A stretch of 64,000 bases of DNA, from positions 3,923,588 to 3,987,587 of the forward strand of contig NZ_CP062788.1 in the NCBI RefSeq assembly GCF_025136295.1. The letters are read 5' to 3'. The translations under genes and the position numbers were made by a program. Position 1 is the stretch's first letter. Each line of letters opens with the position of its first letter. Positions 54,725-63,766 of this stretch are shown piece after piece. The notes below the pieces were generated by a model. That model made no database searches. It had not been told where the DNA came from and was given only the letters and a program-made list of their open reading frames with translations. This DNA is from Aestuariispira ectoiniformans. GTDB taxonomy: Bacteria; Pseudomonadota; Alphaproteobacteria; UBA8366; Aestuariispiraceae.

Positions 54725-55600
54725 ATGCCAGTTGTCATCCGCCCCCGCCGTTCGGTCCTCTATATGCCGGGGTCCAACCCGCGTGCGCTGGAAAAAGGCC
54801 GAAGCCTGGCCGCCGACGCATTGATTCTCGATCTTGAGGATTCCGTTGCCGTCGACCGGAAGGAAGAGGCCCGGGATGCAATCGTCGCAACGCTCGCCCA
54901 GGGCGGCTATGGCGGCAGGGAACTGCTGGTGCGGGTCAACGGCCTGGACAGCCGTTGGGGCCGTGACGACCTGACTGCCATTGCCCGCGCCGGGGCGCAT
55001 GGCATCGTCATGACCAAGGTGGAAAGCGCGGATATCGTACGCAAGACCGCCCATATTCTGGATGAGGGCGGCGCGCCGGAGACCCTTGCGATCTGGTGCA
55101 TGATCGAAACCCCCATGGGCGTGCTGCGTGCAGAGGAAATCGCCGCCGCCGATCCAAGGATGGCGGGCCTGATCATGGGTACCGCGGATCTGGCGATGGA
55201 ACTGAACTGCCAGAACACCATCACCCGCGAGGCCTTTCTCTACAGCCTCAGTAAATGCGTGCTGGCAGCCCGTGCCCATGGCCTGTCGATTCTGGACGGT
55301 GTCCACGAGGACCTGGAAGACGACGAAGGTTTTGCCACTAGCTGCCGACAGGGACGCGACCTGGGCTTTGACGGCAAAACCCTGATCCACCCGAAGACAA
55401 TAGCGATGGCCAATGAGGTCTTCGGCCCGAACCTGGACGAATTGGACGAGGCTCGCGCGAAAATCAATGCCTTCGAAAAGGCCCAGGCCAACGGCCAGGG
55501 GGTCACGACCCTCAATGGCAAACTGGTGGAACATCTTCATGTAAAGCGCGCCCGCCGCCTGATCCAACTGGCCGAGATGATCGAACAATTGCAAGGCTGA
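54725..55600 (+). CDS. CitE-like CoA-ester lyase (HpcH/HpaI family)
   Basis: The 291-aa protein has the citrate-lyase beta layout: RSVLYMPGSNPRALEKG, LILDLEDSVAVDRK, VRVNGLDSRWG, IETPMGVLRA and GTADLAMEL, with the metal Glu and Asp in the last two. A C-terminal lid has GFDGKTLIHPKTI. Members split malyl-CoA, methylmalyl-CoA, citramalyl-CoA or similar. No citrate lyase alpha or gamma genes are near, so it is a stand-alone lyase, possibly L-malyl-CoA or citramalyl-CoA lyase. Confidence 0.87.
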   Translation: MPVVIRPRRSVLYMPGSNPRALEKGRSLAADALILDLEDSVAVDRKEEARDAIVATLAQGGYGGRELLVRVNGLDSRWGRDDLTAIARAGAHGIVMTKVESADIVRKTAHILDEGGAPETLAIWCMIETPMGVLRAEEIAAADPRMAGLIMGTADLAMELNCQNTITREAFLYSLSKCVLAARAHGLSILDGVHEDLEDDEGFATSCRQGRDLGFDGKTLIHPKTIAMANEVFGPNLDELDEARAKINAFEKAQANGQGVTTLNGKLVEHLHVKRARRLIQLAEMIEQLQG

Positions 55601-55632
55601 TACGGGCACGCCGATCGGTTATCCAGCCGACA

Positions 55633-56349
55633 TCAATGCCCCGGCCCCATGCCGAAGCTGAGCGTGGAGACCAACCCCAGCTCGTCCACTTCCGGGTCGT
55701 CATCAACGGCCCGGTCGAGCGACGTCGAAATGACATTCAAGCCGTCGTTACGGATGGTGAAGCTCACCTTGCCATCCGCATCACTGACCAGACTTTCATT
55801 ATCGCCGTCATTGATGAAGTCGGCGGCAACCACGGCCCCTTTCACCGGCTTGCCGTCGCTTAGAACCTGAACCGTCAACCGATCCCCCATCGACAGTTTC
55901 ACCGGATCCTGTAACGGGACAATTTCCAGCGGCAGCCCTTTCGGTTCGATATTGCGCGAGCCGCTCTTCAGCAGGGCCACCATATATTTCAGGTAACGTC
56001 CGCTCTGAACCGCCCCCTTGACCTCCGGTCTTGGCTTATTGTGCCATTTGCCGCGTGCATCCTTGGTCCAATAGCCGTTGTCAAAGGTAACGACCACACC
56101 GGCAGCCTGCGGCGGTTCCTCCAGACGAATGTGATCGTTCATAGGATCGATTTTTACGGCCAGACCTCCGCCAGCCTTGTCAAAGGCGGTCGCCGACGTC
56201 ACGCGGGCCGGGTTATAGGCATCGTCACCACCGCCATGTCCATAGACCACGGCAAGGTCGCCATAGCGCCGTTCAATCCAGGCTCCATGCCCCCAGGCGG
56301 TGCCGGACACAAGGGCCGTCACGAAGGCCAGTGCGAGCATTTTCTTCAT
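55633..56349 (-). CDS. Periplasmic DUF4198-type protein
   Basis: The 238-aa exported protein (signal peptide MKKMLALAFVTALVSGTAWG, ATG at 56349) begins with mature HGAWIERRYG and continues to a C-terminal Ig-like segment with LTVQVLSDGKPVKGAVVAAD and DADGKVSFTI. It belongs to the DUF4198 group, some of which sit with nickel or cobalt uptake genes; the N-terminal His may bind metal. No transporter is adjacent. It converges with the lyase gene. Confidence 0.85.
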   Translation of the reverse strand: MKKMLALAFVTALVSGTAWGHGAWIERRYGDLAVVYGHGGGDDAYNPARVTSATAFDKAGGGLAVKIDPMNDHIRLEEPPQAAGVVVTFDNGYWTKDARGKWHNKPRPEVKGAVQSGRYLKYMVALLKSGSRNIEPKGLPLEIVPLQDPVKLSMGDRLTVQVLSDGKPVKGAVVAADFINDGDNESLVSDADGKVSFTIRNDGLNVISTSLDRAVDDDPEVDELGLVSTLSFGMGPGH

Positions 56350-56543
56350 TGCCAATCTCCACGTATGTTTTGTTATAACATCACGCTTTAATCATAATTG
56401 AAAATGCCTCGCAACATCATTTTCTATTTTCAGGAGAATTTTGGCAAGAAAGAAGCGCCGGGGGCGCCGACAGATGGGGGTTGAGGCCATTGTCGCATCC
56501 ACGTCCCGGGCAACCCAGGGGACATTCCCGACGCTTCTTGATC

Positions 56544-56564
56544 GAACCCCGAAGGGTTCTTTTT
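56544..56564 (+). terminator. Rho-independent terminator-like hairpin in the gene-poor region
   Basis: GAACCC-CGAA-GGGTTC is followed by TTTTT on the plus strand. No plus-strand protein gene ends nearby, so a short non-coding transcript from about 56400 is one reading. A 61-codon TTG-started ORF (56441-56626) with an AGGAG upstream reads through it and is not called. Confidence 0.55.
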
Positions 56565-57093
56565 CCTGGAAACGGTGTCCCGGATACCACGCCGGTGATC
56601 TCGGTCACCCTGGCAAAGCACCTTGACCTGGCGCGGCACCTGCCGGTGGTTCGCCACCGGCGGAAAGCCCCTAAACAGCATGTCGGACAAGGGAGATTGC
56701 CGCGTCACACTATCCGGCGTTTGGACTTCGGGCTTACGTCCTGCCCCAACGCAGCCGGTCATTCGCACAAAGGATTGTGACTGCCCTCAATCCCCTGTTG
56801 ACCGGAAGGCACCGGTTTACCCGGTTTGCTTTCCCACGGAACAGACACCGAAGGCTAAGCTGTCTGTTCCGCCGCACAGGAAATCCCACACAGAACGTGT
56901 TTCCGGGATTTCCTCCAATCCTTTGATTTTCAAAGCTGAAGCTACGCCCCAAGCCCCTCTAAAACCAAGTCCAGGATTGGCGTTTCCATATAAAAATTGT
57001 CCGCTGAATCAATTTCAGAGTCCATAGAAAAGTAACGATTAAGTAAAAAAAGTTGTGCAAAAATTATATTCTAACCCACATCCCACACACAAC

Positions 57094-57114
57094 TTATCCA
57101 CACACTTTTCCACA
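57094..57114 (+). promoter_or_regulatory. DnaA-box-like pair
   Basis: TTATCCACA (57094-57102, perfect box) and TTTTCCACA (57106-57114, one mismatch) lie close together in AT-rich DNA, with GANTC at 57006, 57018 and 57123. This may control the acyltransferase operon or be a DnaA-binding cluster; I do not call it an origin. Confidence 0.4.
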
Positions 57115-57366
57115 AATAATAAGAATCAACACCTTAATGACTAAGTATTATTTCTTGAAATTTTACAGTAGCAACGGATTAGGCTCTCGATCACTATTCT
57201 GTCGCCCCGCATCCTTACAGCTTCGCTGAGAAGTCCCACCCGCCTTGCCGCCCCCACGGCCCCCTACGCCAACGTGGCATTAAAGTTGACTATTACCGTA
57301 TATCAGTTATTCAGTGGCGGCCTCAGGCGCAGAAAACATCGTTTTTTTTTAGAGTTGAAGTAGATC

Positions 57367-58875
57367 ATGCTATTCAATTCATTAGAGTTCTTATACTTTT
57401 TCCTTCCTGCGTCATTCTTGGGTTTCCAAATCCTACGACGCTACCGGCAAGGGGCTTTTGCGCTTTTCTTCCTCGGATTTTGTTCTCTATTCTTTTATGG
57501 CTGGTGGTCACCGGCCTATCTCATACTGTTACTGATCTCAATTATCGCAAACTTTTCACTGGGGCGCGCCATATCGCGGTCCTACAGCAAGGTAATACTG
57601 ACTGTTGCGGTCATCGGAAATCTTACATTTATCGGCTGGTTCAAATATGCAAATTTCTTTGTTGGCAATTTGAATTGGGTAACAAATACAGATATTTCAC
57701 TACCTGATATTATCCTGCCCTTAGGCATCTCATTTTTCACTTTTCAGCAAATCGCATATCTCGTTGACTGCTATAAACATAAAGTGGAGGAACATAGTTT
57801 TCTCCACTACCTGGTCTTCGTGTCGTTCTTTCCACAATTAATCGCGGGCCCTATCGTCCATCACGGCGAGATGATTCCCCAACTGGTGAACCGCATTCGC
57901 GAGAAGCAGAATTGGACCCTTGTTGCATTGGGGTTAACGCTGTTCGGTATCGGCCTATTCAAAAAAGTCATTCTGGCGGATAATCTCGCCGTCTATGTCA
58001 GCCCCATATTCGAAGCCGCCGACGCGGGCCACGCAGCCTCTCTGCTGGAGGCCTGGGCAGGTGCGTTGGGCTATACATTACAGCTCTATTTTGATTTCTC
58101 TGGTTACTCTGACATGGCGATCGGCTTGGGCTATCTGTTTGGTGTTGAATTGCCCGTGAATTTTTTTTCACCCTACAAGGCGGGTAGTATCATCGAATTT
58201 TGGCGGCGCTGGCACATGACACTGTCTCAATTCCTGCGCGATTACCTCTACATCCCTCTCGGTGGAAACCGCAAAGGGAAGGCTCGGCGCCATCTGAATC
58301 TCATGATCACCATGCTTTTAGGAGGTCTATGGCACGGGGCCGGGTGGAATTTTGTGATCTGGGGCGGGCTGCACGGCGGCTATCTGATCATCAACCACCT
58401 CTGGAGCGCCATTTTTCCGACAGCATCTGCGAATAGAGCATATACACTCGCCTGCCATACGGTGACCCTATTAGCAGTCATCACCGCCTGGGTGGTGTTC
58501 CGCGCCGAAACACTCGCAGGCGCTCTCAATATCCTTCAAGGTATGGCAGGGATGTCAGGAACAATACTGCCTCAGAGCCTCGCCGGTACGGCGTTTCTGT
58601 TCAATGATGCAATCATTGCGGAAAGCAAGGCAATCGGAGCGCTATCATCAATGTCTGCCTTCACAACAATAGGCATCGGCTTTCTAGTTGTGTTCCTTTT
58701 TCCAAACTGCGCAGAGATCCGCGCCTGGATTCTCGGCCAGGGTGAGAAACATGCCTTCTCGTGGCAGCTAAACAAACGTTGGCTAGGTGTGGCAACAATT
58801 ACACTATGTGCTAGCTTATACGCCGTTACGTACTATGCGAACCGAGTATCCGAGTTCATCTATTTCCAGTTCTGA
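57367..58875 (+). CDS. MBOAT-family O-acyltransferase (AlgI-like)
   Basis: The 502-aa membrane enzyme has about 11 helices. It starts LFNSLEFLYFFLPASFLGF and contains FFPQLIAGPIVHHGEMIPQ, FDFSGYSDMAIGLGYLFGVE and LLGGLWHGAGWNFVIWGGLHG (outline) with the catalytic His of the MBOAT site. AlgI-type enzymes pass acetyl groups across the inner membrane for exopolysaccharide or peptidoglycan acetylation. The partner gene starts 10 bp after the stop. The pair is less GC-rich than most of the window, suggesting transfer. Confidence 0.93.
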   Translation: MLFNSLEFLYFFLPASFLGFQILRRYRQGAFALFFLGFCSLFFYGWWSPAYLILLLISIIANFSLGRAISRSYSKVILTVAVIGNLTFIGWFKYANFFVGNLNWVTNTDISLPDIILPLGISFFTFQQIAYLVDCYKHKVEEHSFLHYLVFVSFFPQLIAGPIVHHGEMIPQLVNRIREKQNWTLVALGLTLFGIGLFKKVILADNLAVYVSPIFEAADAGHAASLLEAWAGALGYTLQLYFDFSGYSDMAIGLGYLFGVELPVNFFSPYKAGSIIEFWRRWHMTLSQFLRDYLYIPLGGNRKGKARRHLNLMITMLLGGLWHGAGWNFVIWGGLHGGYLIINHLWSAIFPTASANRAYTLACHTVTLLAVITAWVVFRAETLAGALNILQGMAGMSGTILPQSLAGTAFLFNDAIIAESKAIGALSSMSAFTTIGIGFLVVFLFPNCAEIRAWILGQGEKHAFSWQLNKRWLGVATITLCASLYAVTYYANRVSEFIYFQF

Positions 58876-58885
58876 GAGCGCGTTC

Positions 58886-59989
58886 ATGAGTGCCACCCGA
58901 TTTATCGTCTGCTTGCTCTCTATCACCTTCACAATCCTTGCCCTGCCGGCAAGTTTGGTTGTTGTCGGTGACCCTTTTCAGGTTTTGCACCGTAACTGGT
59001 TTGGTCAAAATGGTTATCTAAATTCGGATCGCTTCCAGAATGCAGGCCTAATCAAGCGGTTGATTGCTGATCAGCCGGAGCGCCACGATTCAATAGTTCT
59101 TGGCACGTCCATGAGTCAAAATTTCGATATCCAGCAATTATCGGAAGAGATGAACTGGAAAGGGCCTGTCAAGCTAACCATCGCTGGTGGACGCGCGCGT
59201 GAGATCGCTGTCATTGCAACCGATGCCTTGCGGTCGGGCTCCATCAAACATGTTTTGTGGGAAATTTATTCGGGTTACGAGTTGAAAGACCCGTTCGCGC
59301 TGCACCCAGAAGCACCACTGCCACTTTATATGTATAGCGAGAATAGCATTGATCTCTGGCGCTATCTATTCAATCAGGACATCGTAGATAAAGCGGTTAA
59401 AACAATTTTTCGGCGGAATGACCGGAAGTTCAGAGACATAAAAAACTTGTACCGGTGGGAGCAACCGGAAGCCTTCCAGGCCTTTTCTTCACCCGCCAAC
59501 ATTGAGCAGCTAAACCGAAAGATGGCTGCAGCGCCACCATTATCCCCAAGAAGCGCCGGAAACGACTATTATCTGAACATTGATAAGAACCTGATTCCGA
59601 TCATTAAAGCGCATCAGGATGTGGAGTTTAATCTATATTTCCCACCCACTTCCTATTACGGGCTGACGTTGACGACACCAGCGAAATTTTGGACAAGAAT
59701 GAACACACGCAAATATCTGTTGGAGCGCGTATCTATATTCCCGAATGTCCATGTATTTGCCTTTGATCTCTACGATGATTTCGGCGCAAAAGCAGCTAAT
59801 TATAAAGATCTTAGCCACTATTCGCCGGCCGTAAGCAAGGCGATTGTCAGGTATATTGCACAAGGTAAATTCGAAATTAGAGCGAATGAATGGGATGGCT
59901 ATGTTGCGACGTTGCTCTTGAAACTGCAGCAATTCCGACAGAATACGCTGCAGGGCCAGAAGCAAACAGTAAGCAGGTCGCTCAACTAA
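58886..59989 (+). CDS. SGNH-like acyltransferase partner (AlgJ/AlgX-like)
   Basis: The 367-aa protein (ATG at 58886) has an N-terminal membrane anchor (about 6-24) and a periplasmic domain. The motif IVLGTSMSQNFD is the Gly-x-Ser nucleophile block of this family and DLSHYSP near the C terminus supplies the Asp-x-x-His pair. It probably receives acetyl from the MBOAT protein and moves it to a polysaccharide. No glycosyltransferase genes are in the window, so the acceptor is unknown. An upstream open frame overlaps the MBOAT end and is not used. Confidence 0.82.
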   Translation: MSATRFIVCLLSITFTILALPASLVVVGDPFQVLHRNWFGQNGYLNSDRFQNAGLIKRLIADQPERHDSIVLGTSMSQNFDIQQLSEEMNWKGPVKLTIAGGRAREIAVIATDALRSGSIKHVLWEIYSGYELKDPFALHPEAPLPLYMYSENSIDLWRYLFNQDIVDKAVKTIFRRNDRKFRDIKNLYRWEQPEAFQAFSSPANIEQLNRKMAAAPPLSPRSAGNDYYLNIDKNLIPIIKAHQDVEFNLYFPPTSYYGLTLTTPAKFWTRMNTRKYLLERVSIFPNVHVFAFDLYDDFGAKAANYKDLSHYSPAVSKAIVRYIAQGKFEIRANEWDGYVATLLLKLQQFRQNTLQGQKQTVSRSLN

Positions 59990-60170
59990 TTTGATCAGGC
60001 CTGCGAGATGCCTCGCACCTCACCTGGCACAACCATCGTGAGAGCCGACAGCATAACAAAAACATTACTTTGTTATGAATTTATTTATTTTTTTTGTTCT
60101 TAATGATCTCTGACCAATAGGCAACTGCATTAATTGCCTGTGCAACAAGGGTTGGGAGGAGGTCACAGTC

Positions 60171-62120
60171 ATGTCGCTCAACATCGGAAGCCGCATTTTA
60201 CTGGCGGCTGCGTTGATTGTCGTTTTGACGTTTATCGCATTCATTTTGTATTTCGACTTCAACCAGAGAAGCGAAATCCGGTCCGCGCTGCGCTCCAGCG
60301 TCGAGGAAACCGGCGCGCTGGCCACCACCAGCATTGCCAACTGGGTCAACGGGCGACAACTGCTGATCGAAAACACCGGTCAGAATATCGCCACGGCTGA
60401 CGATACGAATGCGGACACCATCCGTACATTCGTCGACCGGCCGGTTTTGCAGGACAGCTTCATGTTCACCTATTACGGCAGTGCCACCGGCGCAATGACC
60501 ATGAACCCGCCGGACGAACTGCCCTCGGACTACGACCCGCGCACACGCCCCTGGTACAAAGATGCCGCCAGTGCCCGGTCCAGCACATTGACCGAACCCT
60601 ATGAAGATGCCTCCACCGGCAAACTCATCGTAACAATGGCCACGCCGGTTCAGGACGGCAGTACGCTCAAAGGCGTTGTCGGCGGCGACATCGACATCAC
60701 CACCCTGGGAGATATCGTGCGCAACGTCGACCTCGGAGGTATCGGGTATGCCTTCCTGGTAAACAGCGAAGGCACGATCCTGATTCATCCTGACAAGGAT
60801 TTCACCCTGACCCCGATGTCCAAGGCCTTCCCGGAGAATACCCCTTCCGTCAGCCAGGGCTTGAGCGCGATTGACGACAGCAGTGGTGATCAGATTTTCG
60901 TCTTCTTCCCTGTCAAAGGCCTGCCCACGGTCAAATGGTCACTCGGTTTCGCCATCGACCGCGACGCCGCCTTCGCCGCCCTGTCGAATTTCCGGTTAAC
61001 CGCCATCATCACAGCAGTGATCGCGGTCTTCGCGATCATGATCCTGCTCGGGATTATGGTGCGGACAATGGTCTCCAAACCGGTCGTCGCCATGACCAGC
61101 GCCATGACGGAACTGGCCGGCGGCAACAAGAATGTCGATGTGCCAGGTACCGACAAAAAGGATGAAATCGGCTCCATGGCCTCCGCCGTGCTGGTCTTCA
61201 AGGAGAATGCAATCGAGATGGACCGCCTGGCAGAAGAAAACGAAAAGGCTGCCCAGCGCATGGAAGAAGAGCGCAAGCGGGCCCTGAATGACATGGCCGA
61301 CTCCTTTGAAAAGACGGTCCTGTCCATCGTGGAGACAGTCGCCAAGGCCGCCGAAAACACCCAGAAGGTGGCGGGCGAACTGACCGACAGTGCGGCGGAA
61401 TCGAATTCCCGTGCAATCGCCGTTTCCAATGCCGCCGCCGAAACCACGCAAAGCGTACAGACCGTCGCCGCGGCAACAGAGGAACTGTCTGCGGCGATCA
61501 AGGAAATCGGCGTGCAGGTTTCCCAGTCGATCCAGGTCGCCAGCGAGGCAGTGCAGGGTATCGACCGAACCGGCAGCTCGGTTTCCAAACTGGCCGATGC
61601 AGCCCAGCATATCGGCGAGGTTGTCACCCTGATCAACGAAATCGCCGATCAGACCAACCTGCTGGCGCTGAACGCCACGATCGAGGCCGCCCGTGCGGGC
61701 GATGCAGGCAAGGGCTTTGCCGTTGTCGCGAGCGAAGTGAAATCGCTCGCCTCCCAGACCGGTAAGGCGACCGAGGAAATCGGCACCCAGGTCGAAGGCA
61801 TTCAGTCCTCCAGCACACAGTCAGTCGATGAAACCGGCCAGATCAAGACCACCATCGACCGGATCAGCGAATTCACCAACGCCATCGCGGCAGCCGTTGA
61901 ACAACAAGGCGTGGCGACACGGGAAATCGCCGACAGCGTCCAAAAGGCCGCGACCGGCACCCAGGAGGTTTCCAGCAACGTGGCAGCCGTAACGGAGGCC
62001 TCCTCGATGGTCAGCGAGGAAGCCAAGCGCCTGTTGGACTCTTCCAGCGAAATGCAGGCACAGGCGGAAAACCTGCGCAAGGAAGTGAGGGATTTCCTCT
62101 CCACGGTTCGCAAAAGCTGA
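60171..62120 (+). CDS. Methyl-accepting chemotaxis protein with dCache amino-acid-type sensor
   Basis: The 649-aa receptor has membrane helices at about 7-29 and 275-300 flanking a dCache domain. Residues Y121, R126, W128, Y129 ([12 protein letters not shown]), Y144 and D173 match the amino-acid-binding dCache_1AA motif. A HAMP domain (about 300-360) and the signalling domain follow, with [22 protein letters not shown] in outline. It most likely senses amino acids. No che genes adjoin it. A bidirectional terminator lies 30 bp downstream. Confidence 0.92.
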   Translation: MSLNIGSRILLAAALIVVLTFIAFILYFDFNQRSEIRSALRSSVEETGALATTSIANWVNGRQLLIENTGQNIATADDTNADTIRTFVDRPVLQDSFMFTYYGSATGAMTMNPPDELPSDYDPRTRPWYKDAASARSSTLTEPYEDASTGKLIVTMATPVQDGSTLKGVVGGDIDITTLGDIVRNVDLGGIGYAFLVNSEGTILIHPDKDFTLTPMSKAFPENTPSVSQGLSAIDDSSGDQIFVFFPVKGLPTVKWSLGFAIDRDAAFAALSNFRLTAIITAVIAVFAIMILLGIMVRTMVSKPVVAMTSAMTELAGGNKNVDVPGTDKKDEIGSMASAVLVFKENAIEMDRLAEENEKAAQRMEEERKRALNDMADSFEKTVLSIVETVAKAAENTQKVAGELTDSAAESNSRAIAVSNAAAETTQSVQTVAAATEELSAAIKEIGVQVSQSIQVASEAVQGIDRTGSSVSKLADAAQHIGEVVTLINEIADQTNLLALNATIEAARAGDAGKGFAVVASEVKSLASQTGKATEEIGTQVEGIQSSSTQSVDETGQIKTTIDRISEFTNAIAAAVEQQGVATREIADSVQKAATGTQEVSSNVAAVTEASSMVSEEAKRLLDSSSEMQAQAENLRKEVRDFLSTVRKS

Positions 62121-62150
62121 TCCGGCGGAGAAAAAGCCCGAAGAAGCAAT

Positions 62151-62180
62151 GGGGGAGACGGTTCTGCCGTCTCCCCCTTA
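62151..62180. terminator. Terminator after the chemoreceptor gene
   Basis: A perfect 11-bp stem GGGGGAGACGG / CCGTCTCCCCC (62151-62161, 62167-62177) with TTCTG loop is followed by TTATT. It lies between the chemoreceptor gene and the convergent SDR remnant. Confidence 0.75.
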
Positions 62181-62199
62181 TTCGTTTTGTGCGACCGGA

Positions 62200-62676
62200 T
62201 CAGATCGGCTGGGCCGTGGGCCGGAACAGGATTTCGTTCACGTCCACATCCTCAGGTTCATTCACGGCGAAGGCAGCCATACGCGCGAAACTGTCGGCCG
62301 GAATCGCGATCTGGCTCACGAACTCTTTCGTCTGCGCCTGGATCTCTTTTTCGGTAATATGGTCAAGTAATTCCGTTGCAACGGCACCTGGCGAAATCAC
62401 CGTGGTGCGGATGTTGTAAGGCTTCACTTCCTGACGCAAGCCTTCCGACAGGGCCCGAACACCGAACTTGGTCGCGCAATAGACGGTGGCGTCCGGACCG
62501 AGTTTATGACCGTAGACGGATGACACATTGATGATATGGCCGGATTTCTGGGCCTACATATGGGGAAGTGCCGCGGCGATACCATAAAGCACCCCCTTCA
62601 GATTGACGTCGATCATTTGATCCCATTCGTCGACCTTCAACCGCTCCAGCGGCGCCAACGGCATCACCCCCGCATT
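62200..62676 (-). pseudogene. SDR oxidoreductase remnant (5' truncated, in-frame stop)
   Basis: Read upward from 62200 the minus strand gives an SDR C-terminal half: [29 protein letters not shown] with the catalytic Tyr-Lys. A TAG at 62554-62556 interrupts [11 protein letters not shown]. Further upstream the frame continues as [17 protein letters not shown] and [13 protein letters not shown] to about 62676, then homology stops. The N-terminal 80 or so residues with the nucleotide-binding GxxxGxG are gone. The gene is dead. The intact ORF from 62526 is a fragment only. Confidence 0.82.
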
Positions 62677-62731
62677 TACTTTGCTGGTCGATGCCCTGCG
62701 CTATCGCGGCTCCCCGGACGCGCCGGCCTAG
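62660..62731 (+). pseudogene. LysR-type regulator C-terminal remnant
   Basis: On the plus strand the frame [19 protein letters not shown], then DAPA and TAG at 62729-62731, looks like the last residues of a LysR regulator (typical end: SPAF-x-LLVDALR). It overlaps the broken start of the SDR remnant. A divergent LysR-SDR pair that lost both 5' parts and the spacer in one deletion would give exactly this. Confidence 0.55.
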
Positions 62732-62814
62732 TCCCCAGACAATGAATGGTTGGTTTTTTTTCAAATTTGGTGCCCCAATTCGTTGATCTTTCCCGCAATG
62801 CACAAGAAAAACTT

Positions 62815-62842
62815 TTGACAGGCAACGCACCAGGAGTAGTTT
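62815..62842 (+). promoter_or_regulatory. Possible sdh promoter
   Basis: TTGACA (62815-62820) and TAGTTT (62837-62842) with 16-bp spacing lie about 143 bp upstream of sdhC in otherwise unassigned DNA (62732-62985). The -10 match is weak. Confidence 0.35.
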
Positions 62843-62985
62843 AGGACGTGATCCAAAGCGGTGATTTTTTTCGTAAAAACGACCGCGGGCCTCGGGATCA
62901 GGAGGGGGTTGAGGATTTCGGCCCCAAACACGGACAAGGGAAATATGTGCGGTGCAACCGCCAATCACACATTTAAGGGGTGGTC

Positions 62986-63366
62986 ATGAGCTCTGAAAAC
63001 AGGCCTCTGTCCCCGCATTTGCAAATTTATCGCTGGCAGTGGACCATGGCGTATTCGATTCTGCACCGTGCAACGGGTGTTGCACTGGCAGTCGGCGCAT
63101 TGTTCCTGGCTTGCTGGTTGATCGCGCTTGCGGGAGGCGCAGACGACTTCAACGCCGTCCAGGCATTCTCCACTTCCATCATCGGCCGCGTGCTGTTGCT
63201 GGGCTGGACCTGGTCGCTTTTCTATCACCTTCTCAATGGCATTCGGCATCTGGTCTGGGACAGCGGTCGCTGGCTCGACCTGAAATGCGCTGAGTTGTCC
63301 GGGCATGCAGCCGTGGCGGGATCCGTCATTCTGACGCTGATCGCCTGGGCCATCGCCTATATGTAA
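62986..63366 (+). CDS. sdhC: Succinate dehydrogenase cytochrome b556 subunit
   Basis: The 126-aa product from the ATG at 62986 (a GTG lies two codons earlier) is the large membrane anchor of complex II. Motifs are RPLSPHLQIYRWQWTMAYS, SILHRATGVAL and the heme-ligand region FYHLLNGIRHLVWD. Three helices are seen. It binds heme and quinone with SdhD. AAGGGG is 8 nt upstream. First gene of the sdh operon. Confidence 0.95.
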   Translation: MSSENRPLSPHLQIYRWQWTMAYSILHRATGVALAVGALFLACWLIALAGGADDFNAVQAFSTSIIGRVLLLGWTWSLFYHLLNGIRHLVWDSGRWLDLKCAELSGHAAVAGSVILTLIAWAIAYM

Positions 63367-63380
63367 GGGAGCGAGCGGAT

Positions 63381-63761
63381 ATGTCGTTGAAAACTCCATT
63401 GGCCAAAGCACGTGGCCTGGGTTCCGCCAAGGAAGGCGTCCACCACTGGTGGGTACAGCGTATTTCGGGCGCCGCCCTGGTACCGCTAACCCTGTGGTTC
63501 GTCTTTGCCGTCGCGACCATGACCGGCAGCGACCATGCTGCTGTTGCCGCCTGGGCCGCCACCCCGGTGAACACCGTTCTGCTGGTGCTGTTGGTGGCAA
63601 CCACCTTCCACCACGCCCATCTGGGTTTGCAGGTGGTGATCGAGGACTATGTCCATAACGGCTTCTGGAAGCTTGTTTTGCTTGTCGGCATCAAATGGCT
63701 GAGCGCACTGATCGGTGTCGCCGCCATCATCGCCGTCCTTAAAGTCGCGTTCGGAGGTTAA
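63381..63761 (+). CDS. sdhD: Succinate dehydrogenase membrane anchor subunit
   Basis: The 126-aa protein has three membrane helices. It contains [20 protein letters not shown], the SdhD hallmark with the quinone-site residues, and [17 protein letters not shown] with the heme-side His. It lies 14 bp after sdhC and 5 bp before sdhA. Confidence 0.95.
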   Translation: MSLKTPLAKARGLGSAKEGVHHWWVQRISGAALVPLTLWFVFAVATMTGSDHAAVAAWAATPVNTVLLVLLVATTFHHAHLGLQVVIEDYVHNGFWKLVLLVGIKWLSALIGVAAIIAVLKVAFGG

Positions 63762-63766
63762 GGGTT

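Larger units (their letters stand above)
56356..57366. other. 1-kb gene-poor region with several perfect hairpins
   Basis: I find no convincing CDS here. Left part (56430-56930): GC-rich, with perfect stems GAACCC/GGGTTC (56544-56559), GCCGGTGG/CCACCGGC (56642-56661), GGAACAGACA/TGTCTGTTCC (56838-56870) and GGAAATCCC/GGGATTTCC (56879-56913). Right part (57000-57366): AT-rich, with two DnaA-box-like sites and three GANTC sites, then the promoter of the acyltransferase operon. Short ORFs on both strands look like chance. It could hold a structured RNA or decayed repeats; no known RNA family was recognised. Confidence 0.55.

Noticed and set aside
56430-56930. RNase P RNA, tmRNA or SRP RNA
   Set aside because: The minus strand has a GGAGGAAATCCCGG run that recalls RNase P, but the other conserved elements are absent; no tag peptide or SRP loop is seen.
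56430-57027. Several 60-130-aa ORFs in the gene-poor region, including one starting with a basic MARKKRRGRRQ stretch
   Set aside because: They overlap on both strands, cross perfect hairpins and show no conserved domain; the basic one has a fair ribosome site but runs through a terminator-like hairpin.
57000-57366. Replication origin
   Set aside because: Only one perfect and one near DnaA box, and no typical alphaproteobacterial origin neighbours such as hemE, parA or dnaA.
62504-62968. 154-aa minus-strand ORF upstream of the SDR remnant
   Set aside because: Different frame from the SDR homology; it bridges the deletion scar and the sdhC leader.
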